A stretch of DNA of 64,000 nucleotides from Neelides folsomi (Eukaryota > Arthropoda > Collembola > Neelipleona > Neelidae): assembly GCA_034687125.1 (NCBI GenBank), contig JAQGBZ010000084.1:124001-188000 (forward strand), in the 5' to 3' direction. Both the position numbers and the translations under genes were made by a program. Shown here piece by piece: positions 26,607 through 38,300 of the stretch (position 1 is the stretch's first letter; the number at the start of each line of letters is the position of its first letter). The notes beneath the pieces were generated by a model. The model had not been told where the DNA came from, searched no databases, and saw only the letters and a program-made list of their open reading frames with translations.

Positions 26607-29600
26607 ATGGAGGATCTGACCCCTTGGGAAGGATTGATTCGAGAGAATCGAGGAACCGCAGATATGTATGAAAAAATTGGACAAATTCGTCAAACCCTTG
26701 AATTTCCTTGGCTTCGTCCGGAAGTCTTGAAGAATTGGAGCAAAAGTGGAAGGCCGCAACTGTAATAAAATTATCAAATTTAATGTTCAAATAATATACA
26801 AATGGTTTATTTGTCATTGAATTAAATATACTTATGATTTAATTATTTGATTATTCTAATTATTTTATTTCTCTTTTCAGGATCAACACCTGCGTCAGTA
26901 TATTGAAAGAAAACTCGGAAATTGAAAGAAGTGAAGACAATTCGTCCGATTTCTTAAGTACAATTTTCAAATTACTCGCCTCAATTTTTTAATCATTAAA
27001 ATTAAGAATTCATTAATGGAGGCCAATGTCTTTTGACTCAAATTTCAACATGATTTATTAGAAGCGGAAGAGAAAATTGGCTCCTTGTTGAGGAAGGTCC
27101 TCGTTTACGGATGCGAAGGTCTATTGAGGAAAGACGAAGTTATTGCAACTTTCAATGAACTCACCACAATTGATCCCAATTTGACCTCAATCCTAGCTGA
27201 TGCCTTCAGCGTGGTCGATGTAGAAACGAAGAATGATGTAGGACAAGATGTGTCGAGTGCTCGGGAAAATTTCCATGCAATTACGCGTTCTGTCAATTTA
27301 CTTGGATATCTTCTCAATGAACGCCTTGACATGGATTCTCTCCAGGACGCCGGAGTTGTATCAAGTCGCAAGTTTTTCAACCAAAAGTTCATCAGAATCA
27401 AAACAAAATTATAGTAATTCAACCAATCGCTATTATTTATTATTGACATATGATATGATATTTTATTATATTAAACTTTTTAAAAATCTACACTTGCAAA
27501 CTAATAGAATAAATACCAAATGATTTATATGTTTTTGCCAACGAGGAATAATTTTTCATTTATTTTTTTTAGCTACAAACAACAGAAATTTAATTTATTT
27601 AGAGAAGAGACCGAAGGGTTTGCAAAACTTGTTGCTGAGCTAAATCAAGACGTTTCAAAGGTCACCGTCAAATACATGACCCAAGTGATACAATGCTTAA
27701 TTGGTACGCTTTACAATTTACACATTAAATGTTAAGTTATGTGTTTATGGGGATTAATCCGATTCTATTAATAAATCAATTATTGAATTTAGGTCGATTC
27801 AATTTGGATCCAAATCGAGTCCTGGATCTTGTATTAGAAGCGTTTGAGTGTCAGACGAGGAGCGATTTCTTTGTCCCTTTAATAGAAAATTTGAAGCCCA
27901 ACTCATCGACGATTTGTGAAATCGTTGGTTTCAAGTTGATATCAGTTGAAGGATACTCAGAATCACTATTTACCGTCGTTGCCCTCCTTCTTGACCACGG
28001 GGTCATCAGCATGGAAGAACTTTATCCTTGGGTTTATATTATAAAATATTTTTTTTATTAAAATTGTATAATAATTTTACCCAATATTAAGCATTACAAC
28101 ATTACCCAATATTCTGATTGTTTTCATTTTCAGTTGTCCCCCGACGATCGGTTGATTGAGAAGGAATGGGAAAGAGGAATTAAAGACGCGGAGGAATACG
28201 TGAGAAAGTCAATGGTTATCTTGATAAATAAAGAAGCCGAGGAACAAGAAGAACTTCAGCCAACAGATGAAACAGTAAGACAGTATTTAAATTCACAAAC
28301 TAAGCTAAACTGATACTTAAATTAATTATTTAAAATTTTCAATTTGTATTCGATTTTCTAAACCTTGCATTTAAATTTAACAGCAATTGATGGGGAATCA
28401 GAAATTGAGTCTTGTGAAGGCGCTCGTCTCAATAGGAGCATGGCAAGAGGCTCAAACCCTCGCGGAAGGTTTGCCAGGATTCTTCTGTATGAGCAACAAA
28501 CTTGTGGCTGTCAAATTAATTAACCTTTTACATTTCCTCATTCATCCACTTTACAAAAAGTAAGGGAGATTTAAAATTTTAATCATTATTAAAAAATTAT
28601 GGGATTAGTGCTAATATTACTAATTTCTCATTCATAGAGTGAACAAATTAAGCCCGAAGCTCGGAATCGAAAATTCACTGAAGCTCTCAACCCAAAATGC
28701 GAAAAGTCCAAAGCAATGGTTCACATTTGAAGATTTGGATGAAAATGCTCATTTGTTCCAAACATTGGGGCCTTATATCTATCATGATCCCATTTTAATA
28801 TACAAATTACTCCGAACGATGAAAGCATATTTGCTAGAAACGAAAGTAATAATATTTTAACTTGTAATTTGATTCATCATTCTTTTGGTAATTTGTTTTC
28901 CAATTATAATTTCTATTCCCAATTTTCTTGTACAGGGGGATCCAAACACAAGTCTTTATTACAAATTCGTAACTTTGTTCGATGAAGTGATTTTGCCAGC
29001 TCTCTGTTTCCTCGATTCCAATTGCGCGATTTCTGAAGAAATATGGAATGTGCTAAAATTCTATCCTTATTTCACAAGGTGAAATCATTTTTATTCAAAC
29101 TTTATCTTTTTATTTTTTTCTTATTATTTTATAAACAAAAATGTTTATTAAATTCAAGATATCGACTTTATGGGTCATGGAAAGCAGACGGAGAAGTATT
29201 TCATCCATCGCTCCTCAAAAAGAAAGTGGATGTGATCAAAAAAGTAAAGCATTTAATGAGGAGAATCTCCAAAGAAAACGTCAAACCCATGGGAAGACAA
29301 ATAGGGAAATTGTCGCATTCAATGCCGGCCATTATCTTTGACTATGTAAATATTACACATTTAAATTCTGTACTTAATACATTATTATTATCATTTGGTA
29401 TTTCTTGATTTATAATGGTTTAATTTTTATTACTTTGATTTATAGGTCTTGTCTCAGATTCAGCTCTTTGACAATTTGATCAATCCCGTGATTGATGCTT
29501 TGAAGTTCCTAACTTCCCTTAGTTATGATGTATTAGGATATTGCATTCTTGAGGCTCTTTCGCCTCCTTTAAGCCCTGCCGCTGGATCTGTGGTAATTTA

Positions 29601-32600
29601 ATAAATAGAGTATTTGCAAAATGTTATTGTAAAATGTTATTCTGCTTGCATTTAAAAAAACAATGTTTTATACATTTATAGATGCTCCTTCCGAATCGTC
29701 CGAGAACAAAACACGACGGTTCCACAATAGCCCCTTGGCTTCAAAGTTTAGCTTCATTTTCAGGAGCCATTTGTAAAAAGTATACAATTGATTTGATTCC
29801 TCTCCTCCAATACATTGCAAATCAACTGAAGACGAAGCAGAGCTTGGATCTTCTCATTCTCAAGGAAATTGTTCAAAAGATGACGGGCATTGAAGCTTCT
29901 GAAGACATGACGACCGAACAGTTGGACGCAATGGCGGGTGGTGAACTTTTGCGTGGAGAGGTCAGATATTGTACCTATAATTATGAAATGTATTAGATAA
30001 ATGGTAAATTTATTATTTTATTAATTATAAAATGTATTTGAATGTAGGCTGGATACTTTGGACAAGTGAGAAGTTCGAAAAAGTCTTCTGCAAGGTTAAG
30101 AGAAGCCGTTTCCAACCACGATCTTGCTGTGAGTCTGTGCATTCTTATGGCCCAACAAAGAGATTGCATCATTTTTGATGAAACTCTCCAACTTCATTTG
30201 AAACTCGTCGGGAATTTGTACGATCAAGTAAGGAATCATTATAATTTTATTTAATTTGAATTTAAATAAACCTTCAATTTGTTTTCATTGTTGTAATTGA
30301 ATACGATTTCTAATTTATTGTTATTCAATATAATTTCTTAAATAGTGTCAAGATACCCTTGTTCAATTTGGAACCTTTTTGGCTAATTCCTACACTGTTG
30401 ATGATTATGCGAGGAAAATTCCTCCATTACAAGAACTCCTTGAAGAATATCACATCTCTTCTGACGTCGCTTTCTTCCTTTGGCGTCCTCTTCTCGGCCA
30501 TTCAATCAACGTATTAAAATATTAAATTTACAATTCTCTAATTACTTGCATTACATGCAAAAAAACAGTATTAATATTTTTAAATTAATTATTTTAGACT
30601 AAATATGACGAACTTCGTAAGCTGGACAAAATGGGGAAGAATGCCCTACACGCTTCGAAAGTTAAAAAATATATGGATGCCACGATCATCGTCCTTGATC
30701 CTGTTGTGACTACGATGAGGAATTTCCTTCCCATTAAAACCTGGGATGATATTTCGCCCAATTTTTATGTCACCTTTTGGTCTCTAACACTTTATGATTT
30801 ATACGTTCCGAAAGAGGCATACACGAGAGAAATTTCCCGGATTCGTGCACTTTCCGTTGCAGCCGGTGAGAATAAAGATTTAAATTTTAATAAGAGGAAA
30901 AAGGAACAAGAACGATGTGCAGCCCTCATTGATAAATTACTCGACGAAGAGAAGAAACAAAAAGAACACGTGGATCGGGTCATGGCCAAATTGAGCGAAG
31001 TGAGTTTGAAAATAACTTTAAGCATTAATTTACTTTTTTTTATTTTAACTTAATTATTATTATTTGTTATTATTATTATTTTGTATTATTTTATAGGAAA
31101 AAGAACATTGGTTTGCTTCGAGAACAGCTAAATCGGCAAAGAATGAAGCTGTGACGGCTTTTCTCCAACTTTGCCTTTTCCCACGATGCATCTTCACAGC
31201 TCCTGATGCTCATTATTGTGCTCACTTTGTCAATACCATTCATGCATTGTCGACACCCAATTTCTCAACCCTCATTTGTTACGATAGAGTATATAAAAAT
31301 TGTCCAAGTAGAGTGTAGAAGTATATGTTGGAAAATATTGAGGATAATTTCATTAATTAGAAACATTTGGATTTATATTATTTTTTAGATCTTCTGTGAT
31401 ATCATCTACACCGTTACATCATGTACGGAGAACGAGGCCAATCGGTATGGAAGATTTCTTTGTGCTCTTTTAGGGACCGTCATGAAGTGGCATGGAGATC
31501 GGGCCGTGTTCGATAAGGTAAATATTTACACAATTAAAAATATTCAGAAATTTTAGAAATTTTAATTAGGAGTGTGCGAGTTTCCCCGGATTTGTTACAA
31601 AGTTTCGGGCGGCGAATACGGCAACGACTGAAAGCAACGATCACGTTGATTATGAAAATTATCGCCACGTTTGTCACAAATGGCATTATAAAATTACAAA
31701 GGTAATATTTTTATATAATTTTTAAAAACTTATACTTATTATTAATACCAATTTATACATACCTATGTATGTACACTAACACATTTTTAAAATTTATGTT
31801 ATACCATTCATACAATAAATATTTTATTTCTTTTTTAGTGTGTGATCGTCTGCTTGGAATCGAAGGATTTTATTCAAATTCGAAATTCCCTCATTGTACT
31901 TAAAAGAATTCTTCCATTTTATCCCAAAGTGACCAACTTAGCTAATGCTGTTGAGCGATGGATCGAAAGAGTAAATAAAATATGTGGATAATATTTCCCA
32001 TTTTAAAATCCTTATTGATAAAATAAAAATGAATTATATTCATTTTTGAAATTTTTAGGTTCGTACGGAGGAGAAGGACAAGCGTCAGGATCTCTTTGCT
32101 CTTGCCACGAGCTACATCGGGAGACTAAAGGGTAGGTGGAGTTCGTTGATTCCTGAAGAGGAATTTCATCACAAAACGACGCCAGCAAAGAAAACAGCTG
32201 CAGCAGCCGCCGCTGCAGCAGCTGCAGCTGCTGCCACCACCGCAACGGTCACCCCAACTTCTCCGTCGACCACCACCACGACCGTGAATAATATCAAGAT
32301 TGAGCCAAAGGAAAGCCCACCACCTAAAAATCACACCAACTCGACAGGATCCCCCGTTGGACTCAAAAAGAAGCCGGTGAATCTTGACGATTATGATTAT
32401 GCACAAATTACTTGCCATCACTAAGCTTAACTTTCTTGTGCGCCTTTACAATATTTTACAAAAAAAAATTTCTTTTATGTCACATTTATTTTTATATTGT
32501 GAAATATTACTTATTAAGTATTTTCCTATACATCTTTTCCCTCCAAAGATACTCACAGGTGCTTACATTGGTAATATTTAACAGGTATTAATTAATCTTT

Positions 32601-33798
32601 TCTTCCTACCCAGATAGGTACTAGGCAAAAATTTATAACTTATAATTTAAATAGCTTTTAGGAAAAATTGTCAATTTACAAAAAACCGAGTTTTTTTCTT
32701 ATTTTTTTCTTAACTATGTATTTATATATTTAATTGTTCATTTTGAATGCTTTACTTGTCAAAATTAAGTGTAATTTCCTAGTCCTGAGATGTCTGAGAT
32801 GTGTGCGATTAGAAGATTATGTATGGTATTATTTTTAAATAACTTATGTACAAATGAGTCATTTAACGCTTAAATGAGTAAGAGGACCTATTATTATCTA
32901 AAATGGTAAACAGCAATTTAGAAGAATGTAAAAAAATGCTCAAGAATGGAATCGGGCTTCTTAGGAGGTGAAAGATACATCGTCGTCCAAAGAACTTCCA
33001 AAGCTGACAAAGGAAAATCTGAAGGAGAAATCTGCCAAGGAACTGCAAAAGGACAGGGATAAGCTGCTGCGGGAGCTGAACAAAGAAGCCGTTCAGTCAT
33101 TGTCTTTCGCCCCAAAAGAGGAGAAGTCTGGGAAGGAAACTTCGACCCGCCCTTTGCCCAAAGAAAAAAAGGACTCCAAAGGAACCGAGAAACCCCCCAA
33201 AGACCCCAATAAGAAAAAAGATCTTCCTCGAACCAATGACCTCCCTAAAGAACAAAAGCCGAATTCCAATGCCGTTGAATCTAAAGAAAAACCACGTGAA
33301 GGGAGTCGTGAACGAGAAAGTGGAAAAGAAGGGCGAAATAAACACAGCCCTTCGGATAGACGAAGAGGGGAAGGGAAAGAGGCCAAAGAGCAAAAAAATC
33401 AAATTCCAACTGGCACAGTGTCAACTAATAGCAGCGGAGGGACGAAAAGTCGAAGTCCCCATTCTTCATCCGCGTCAATGTCCCCAACATCAGCCGGACC
33501 TGTGGTCACTTTTGACTGGGACTTTAAAGAACGAAAGCCAAAGAGGGAGGACCGACGAGAAGAACGAGAAACCAAGGGGGGAAAGAAAGAAAGGAGGAGA
33601 TCTGATCGGAAAAGAAACGATCGACCCAACCCTTCTGAAACTCCGCCAAAAAGGAGAAAAGAAGAAGATGGGAATCGACAAGAAAAGTTCACAGTTCCCA
33701 TACCTAACTTAATAACTGATAAATCAACGGCAGGGCTCGTCCCTTTAAATCAAGTTTCGAGGGCTCAGGCAAGAAGAACACCTCGACCTTCCATTTAA
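26607..33798 (+). CDS. THOC2: THO complex subunit 2
   Basis: Largest scaffold of the nuclear THO complex (part of TREX), which couples transcription and splicing to mRNA export. 21 exons: 26607-26761, 26881-26957, 27062-27413, 27573-27703, 27793-28031, 28134-28274, 28384-28559, 28638-28845, 28936-29078, 29159-29345, 29446-29592, 29682-29960, 30048-30227, 30346-30510, 30598-30999, 31097-31288, 31389-31517, 31570-31701, 31839-31970, 32059-32376, 32965-33798. They sum to 4719 bases, 1572 residues, near the human 1593. Conserved blocks in order: LKNWSKSGR (N-terminus), [77 protein letters not shown]-like [65 protein letters not shown]-like [14 protein letters not shown]. The last exon is the charged Lys/Arg/Glu-rich tail expected for the family. 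A 13-alanine run follows residue [10 protein letters not shown]. Last intron and exon are inferred from an in-frame donor and acceptor. Confidence 0.96.
32377..32964 (+). other. Last THOC2 intron, possibly retained to give a short C-terminus
   Basis: The donor GTGAATC follows KKKP in frame, and the acceptor at 32961-32964 leads straight into [13 protein letters not shown]. If the intron is not removed, the frame continues for 15 more codons, [15 protein letters not shown], and stops at 32424. That product would lack the 277-residue charged tail. The intron, at 588 bases, is the longest in this gene, whose others are about 50-160. Which form is made cannot be seen from DNA. Confidence 0.6.
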
Positions 33799-34131
33799 AT
33801 GTAACTTTTCCAAAATTTTAAATTTCATTGGCTCAATTGAAATTATTCAGAGAGACGTCCATTTACGACTTGAAGATTTCTTTTAAAATTATGTGGAAAT
33901 TGTTACAATCTGTCTATCTACCTATCACTATATTTAAGAAATTATATTTTCACTCAATCTTGTTTTTCACTTGTCTAAAAAAAACTATTTGTAAGATCTT
34001 CCCTCTCCTAGTGGACAATTAAAGAATGCATGAAGCCAAAACAAGTAAAGGGTGAAGTAATTAGCTGTTAAATTAAGGATTGATTTTAAATTTGGAAATG
34101 TTCCTTGAGGGAATGTTAATAATGTTAAATT

Positions 34132-34137
34132 AATAAA
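34132..34137 (+). terminator. Candidate THOC2 polyadenylation signal AATAAA
   Basis: A canonical AATAAA hexamer 334 bases after the THOC2 stop codon, the first clear one on this strand past 33798. Function is inferred from position. Confidence 0.5.
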
Positions 34138-34694
34138 ACAATATGGAAGGATACAATTCCCATTTCTCACGATTATTTTATAAGTAGACATTAAATGATA
34201 ATGTTAGATATATTTATTAAGGTACAATCATGTGTATTTAGGTAGTTGAAGAAAACATAGCAAATATATCTTTTGTATCGAGTTAATTTAATAATTTGTA
34301 ATGCCGAATTGTTATTTTATAGAAAATGACAATTTTATAAACATGTTAAATTACTGCTAATATCGAATTAATGTGCCTATTTTATTAAATGTCTAACTTT
34401 AAGTAATAGAGTTTAAGTTCTGGATTTTAAACTGAGATTTTATATGAATTAAAATGATTAAACATCATGAACAAAATGATTTTGCATGCTTTTATTAATG
34501 CAAGGAAAAATAAAAGTAGATTTGTTAATTAATATTTTAAAATTTTCCTTTATTATACAAACTATCAGTTTCATGTTTCATGCATCTAGTTACTAATATT
34601 AAAACACATACAAAGTTAATATTTTAGTTAATTACAATAATTACTAAAATTCTATCATGAAAAAAATACATATTTATCTAAACATTACTAATCC

Positions 34695-34870
34695 TTTATT
34701 CTAGCCCGGAAAGGACGTGAGTTTGAACGAACCGCTAAAATAATATTGAAAATGCATATGTTGAGCCCAGGAAACTCTTGTGCAAGTTACCATGAAAGCC
34801 CCATCATGAGCATTTTCAATATTATTTTAGCGGTTCGTTCAAACTCACGTCCTTTCCGGGCTGGAATAAA
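34695..34870. repeat. Near-perfect 61-base inverted repeat with a 54-base loop
   Basis: Arms at 34695-34755 and 34810-34870 are reverse complements at 60 of 61 positions. The outer ends read TTTATTCTAGCCCGG on the left and TTTATTCCAGCCCGG on the right when reverse-complemented, and the single difference would be a G-U pair in RNA. The inner ends read AATAATATTGAAAATGC. The arm contains TTTGAACGAACCGC. The loop has no obvious repeat. I see no target-site duplication, so it may be a snap-back element, a recent local inverted duplication or a source of hairpin RNA. Confidence 0.93.
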
Positions 34871-34936
34871 ATATAATTGTAAATATAATCACCTCTATTG
34901 CACATTTGACCTTCACTCGTACATATTTAAGAAGTA

Positions 34937-34942
34937 TTTATT
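34937..34942 (-). terminator. Candidate polyadenylation signal for the short mesh isoform
   Basis: AATAAA on the minus strand about 250 bases after the stop codon of the downstream alternative last exon of mesh. Function is inferred from position and motif only. Confidence 0.45.
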
Positions 34943-35195
34943 CGGGTCAAGTCTTAAGGAATTGAAATACTTTGGGAAATTATTCAAATATTCGCTTGTT
35001 AAATGAATATTCATTAATTTATACTTCGTCCGACTGGAGGATTTTGGAAGTTGAAGGGAGCGTCTCAAAGTTCTCGTATGATCTCGCTTTTGGGCCTTCC
35101 TTTGTAAATACAATTTCTCTATCTTCCCTGGATGTTGAAAAGAAATTTGGGGTTAAAGTTGAAAGTTAAATACTCAGAGGGATCATTGTGATTCA

Positions 35196-35344
35196 TTACA
35201 TTGGACGAGGCTCGAACGTCTCTTCCTTCTTCTGTCGAGTGAGATAAAGATAGGCGAAGAAGGCGATGAGAAGAACGGGCAGAAGAACGGCAACGACAAT
35301 TCCAGCCGTTTTACCAGCGCTCACAGCACTATGTTCGCCCTCCT
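35196..35344 (-). CDS. mesh: Mesh alternative last exon B: membrane helix plus short tail
   Basis: Acceptor CCCCAAACAG then G|AG GAG GGC GAA CAT, in phase with the sushi exon. It encodes [20 protein letters not shown], then [20 protein letters not shown] and EETFEPRPM, then a stop. The cytoplasmic tail is about 15 residues, ending in a basic and then acidic stretch. Exon A opens with the same EEGEH and has the same KTAGI and VLLIAFF blocks, so the two exons arose by duplication. Use of B in place of A would anchor the same extracellular protein with almost no cytoplasmic domain. Confidence 0.85.
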
Positions 35345-38300
35345 CTGTTTGGGGAAAAATAATAAATAAAGGGATCCTTGCTCAATTACAATTTAACAAC
35401 TTTCTCATTTCCCTTGCTAATTAACTCATATTAGTAATATTAACTGTTTGGGTAAAAAATCACATCCACTCTAGAAATATTAATTACACAGATAGAGCAA
35501 ACAAATGGCTCGATGAAACAGTTTATTTATTTATTTTATGTCAGCTTGTAAAGAAGATTTGTTTGTAAATATAAAGCGTGATTTCCCCTTCTACATAATA
35601 CCTATTTATATGTATTTATATAGAGTAATTTTTTCATATTCTAATTAAAGCTTCATTTACTTACATTTATTGCTAATATACTATTCATATACATAATAGT
35701 TAAATATGACTTAATATATATACTATAGGTAATATATTTGTATTTGAAGTGTTATTATTTGTACATATATTACTTGCGGCTTACATATTTATGAGGTAAG
35801 ATTTACAATAATAAAATATAATTATACAATTGTGCACTCGATAAAATATTAGGTAAATGTATCTTGTATATACATATACACGATATATAGAACTTAAATT
35901 ATCATAAGCATAGCAAATTGACTAAAAGTATCAAAGGTAAACGAAGGAAATTTAATTATTAATTATACAGTTAAAGTGTTGGAGACATATGGAGAATCAA
36001 TTTTCCCCGTATTTTGAGGAAAAGTTGGGGGAGGTGGCGGTGGGCCAGGTGGGAGTTCTTCAGGATTGACCGGGGGATATTTGTCATCAAATTTGATATC
36101 GGGTCGGTCAGGAAGCGGTTCGCCAGTGTAATAAACTCCATCAAATTTGGGCCCATCGCCCTTCTTAATGGATCGAACTTCGCTTTCAGGTGAAGATTTG
36201 ACAGATGTGGAGTCGAAGGAATCGTCGTGATTGGAACTTGAAAAACTTGAATCTTTTTGTAAATCCACGACTCTTTTGGGGGATCGGGGAGAAGATTCCA
36301 GAATTTGGAGTTTTTCAACCGGTGGACTTTTCTTCACCAAAATTGCATCTTTCTTAATGGGATCGGAGAATTTCTCCACGGATGGTTTCTCTTGTATGGT
36401 CAAAGGAATGGCGGATTTAGAAGGAACTGGTTCAATTGACATTTTGAACGAATCCCGATTTCTTCCTCCATAAATGAACGGTCGCGGTTTGTCGTTTGAA
36501 ATCTCTGCGTCTTCCGCTGCCACTCGTCGGCAGTAGAGAAAGACGAAGAAGGCAATGAGAAGAACGGGAACGAGGATGCCCATGATGATCCCGGCAGTTT
36601 TAGCAGCTGACACCGATTGGTGCTCACCCTCCTCTATGGATCACTCATTTTATTTTTCAAATATCTTCTACTCAATCCCACTTACTTTTACTTAGAGTTT
36701 AGTTAGACTATTTTATAACTAATTGTAAGCAAAGATTTAATATAACTACAATCAAATAACTACAAATTAATAGTAAATACATAGTGTCTAATCAACTCAG
36801 CATTTTTAATTTATTAGTGATATTTATATTTATTAGTGATATCTACATAGCTAAATTATTAATTACATCGACATTACTATTTAAATAAATGTCAATATTT
36901 TATACGATAGAAAAATTGGTCAGATCTAATAAACAAATATGAAAAAATATATAATTTTTCTTACCAATGCATCTTGTAGTTTTGGTTGGATACCAATTGA
37001 GCCATTCGGATTCTGTTCGTTTGTCTTCTTCGTTAGAGGAAGGAACGTTCCATTCGCCATTGGCTTGACAAACTCGTTTCCGTTCTCCGATCAGAATAAA
37101 ATTGTTGTCGCAGTCGAATCGAACTTCTGTTCCTGGTGTGTATTTAAATGTACTTTTCCTTCCGTGTATTGGAGTCATTAGAGCCCCGCATGAAATTACT
37201 ACAATTGAATTAAAATATTCATATTTGAAATATTCATCATTAAAATATCAACTTTATTGCAGAAATTGTATTTTTGTAAGTATTTTAAAATTGTATTTAA
37301 GGAAGGAAGGTTTGCATATTAGAACTAGGTTTATAGATTACATGTTTTATTTAAAAATTCCATTTACTTGGTTTAAGCTCGTGTTCTTTTAGTGAAATGA
37401 ACTGTGACTGATAGTATTTTGACCAATGTGCAAATTCCCTGTTTAAACTTACACTATAATCATATTTGCATTGATACGAGTCGCCACAGAATTCCCTAAC
37501 CTCATGAGCTTTCAGAGATCTGAAAAGAAAATCCAAATTATTCCTAGAGAAATATCTTGGGGTGCATTGATACTGATATTTACATTGTATTCAAACATTT
37601 GCATTAAATATGTAGGTATTTAATATTAAAGCAATGCATGTAACTATTCTACGAACTAACCAAACAATTAAATTATTAGTTTCATAAATATTTTGATGAT
37701 TTTTGCATATAAGTAAATTATCAAATCTTACACATTGAGCGGAATGATAATTGATGGATCGGTGTTGAATTCGGGTCGAAAACTTATATCATTGTAGCTG
37801 CTACTCGTTTTGCCATTTTCATGATAAAACAAGGAATATCCTTTTTCGTCATTGCCTTTGGTGTCAACAGCCCCTAAATGAAAGAATAAATTTTATTAAA
37901 TAATCTTTAAATACAAATAATACAATAATCTTTAAATTAATGTTAATCAGCTCATAAAATGTATCTTATTACATGTTATTCCAAAATCGTGCATTATGCT
38001 TAAACTGTTAGTTCCCCCAACAGGTCCAATTGATCCATCAGGAAGAGCAAAATCATCCTCAGCAATTCCGCTCCAATTGCCAAAAAGTCCTCTGGTATGA
38101 TTCTATAAAAATATTTAATGACGATTTTAAAACTTAAATTCACAAGTTGATAAAATAATAAGTATAAGTTGCTAATTAATGGAGAAGAGCCTTACAAGGA
38201 ATGTCATTGGGAGATAAACTCTACATGTCATATGTCCTTTATTTTCAATGACTTCAACTCCAGCTCCAGATTCGAACATTGCAATGACATGAGACTGATT

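Larger units (their letters stand above)
33799..35195. other. Convergent spacer between THOC2 and mesh
   Basis: About 1.4 kb holding the 3' ends of two genes that point at each other. Polyadenylation signals are visible for both (34132-34137 on +, 34937-34942 on -). The 61-base inverted repeat lies between them. No coding sequence was recognised. Confidence 0.65.

Noticed and set aside
33093-33402. Minus-strand frames opposite the THOC2 tail
   Set aside because: Mirror of a lysine/glutamate-rich coding exon; gives an artificial Phe/Leu/Ser-rich product.
34695-34870. tRNA or snRNA gene in the hairpin
   Set aside because: The arm contains a GTTTGAAC stretch that recalls a B box, but there is no cloverleaf and the arms pair end to end.
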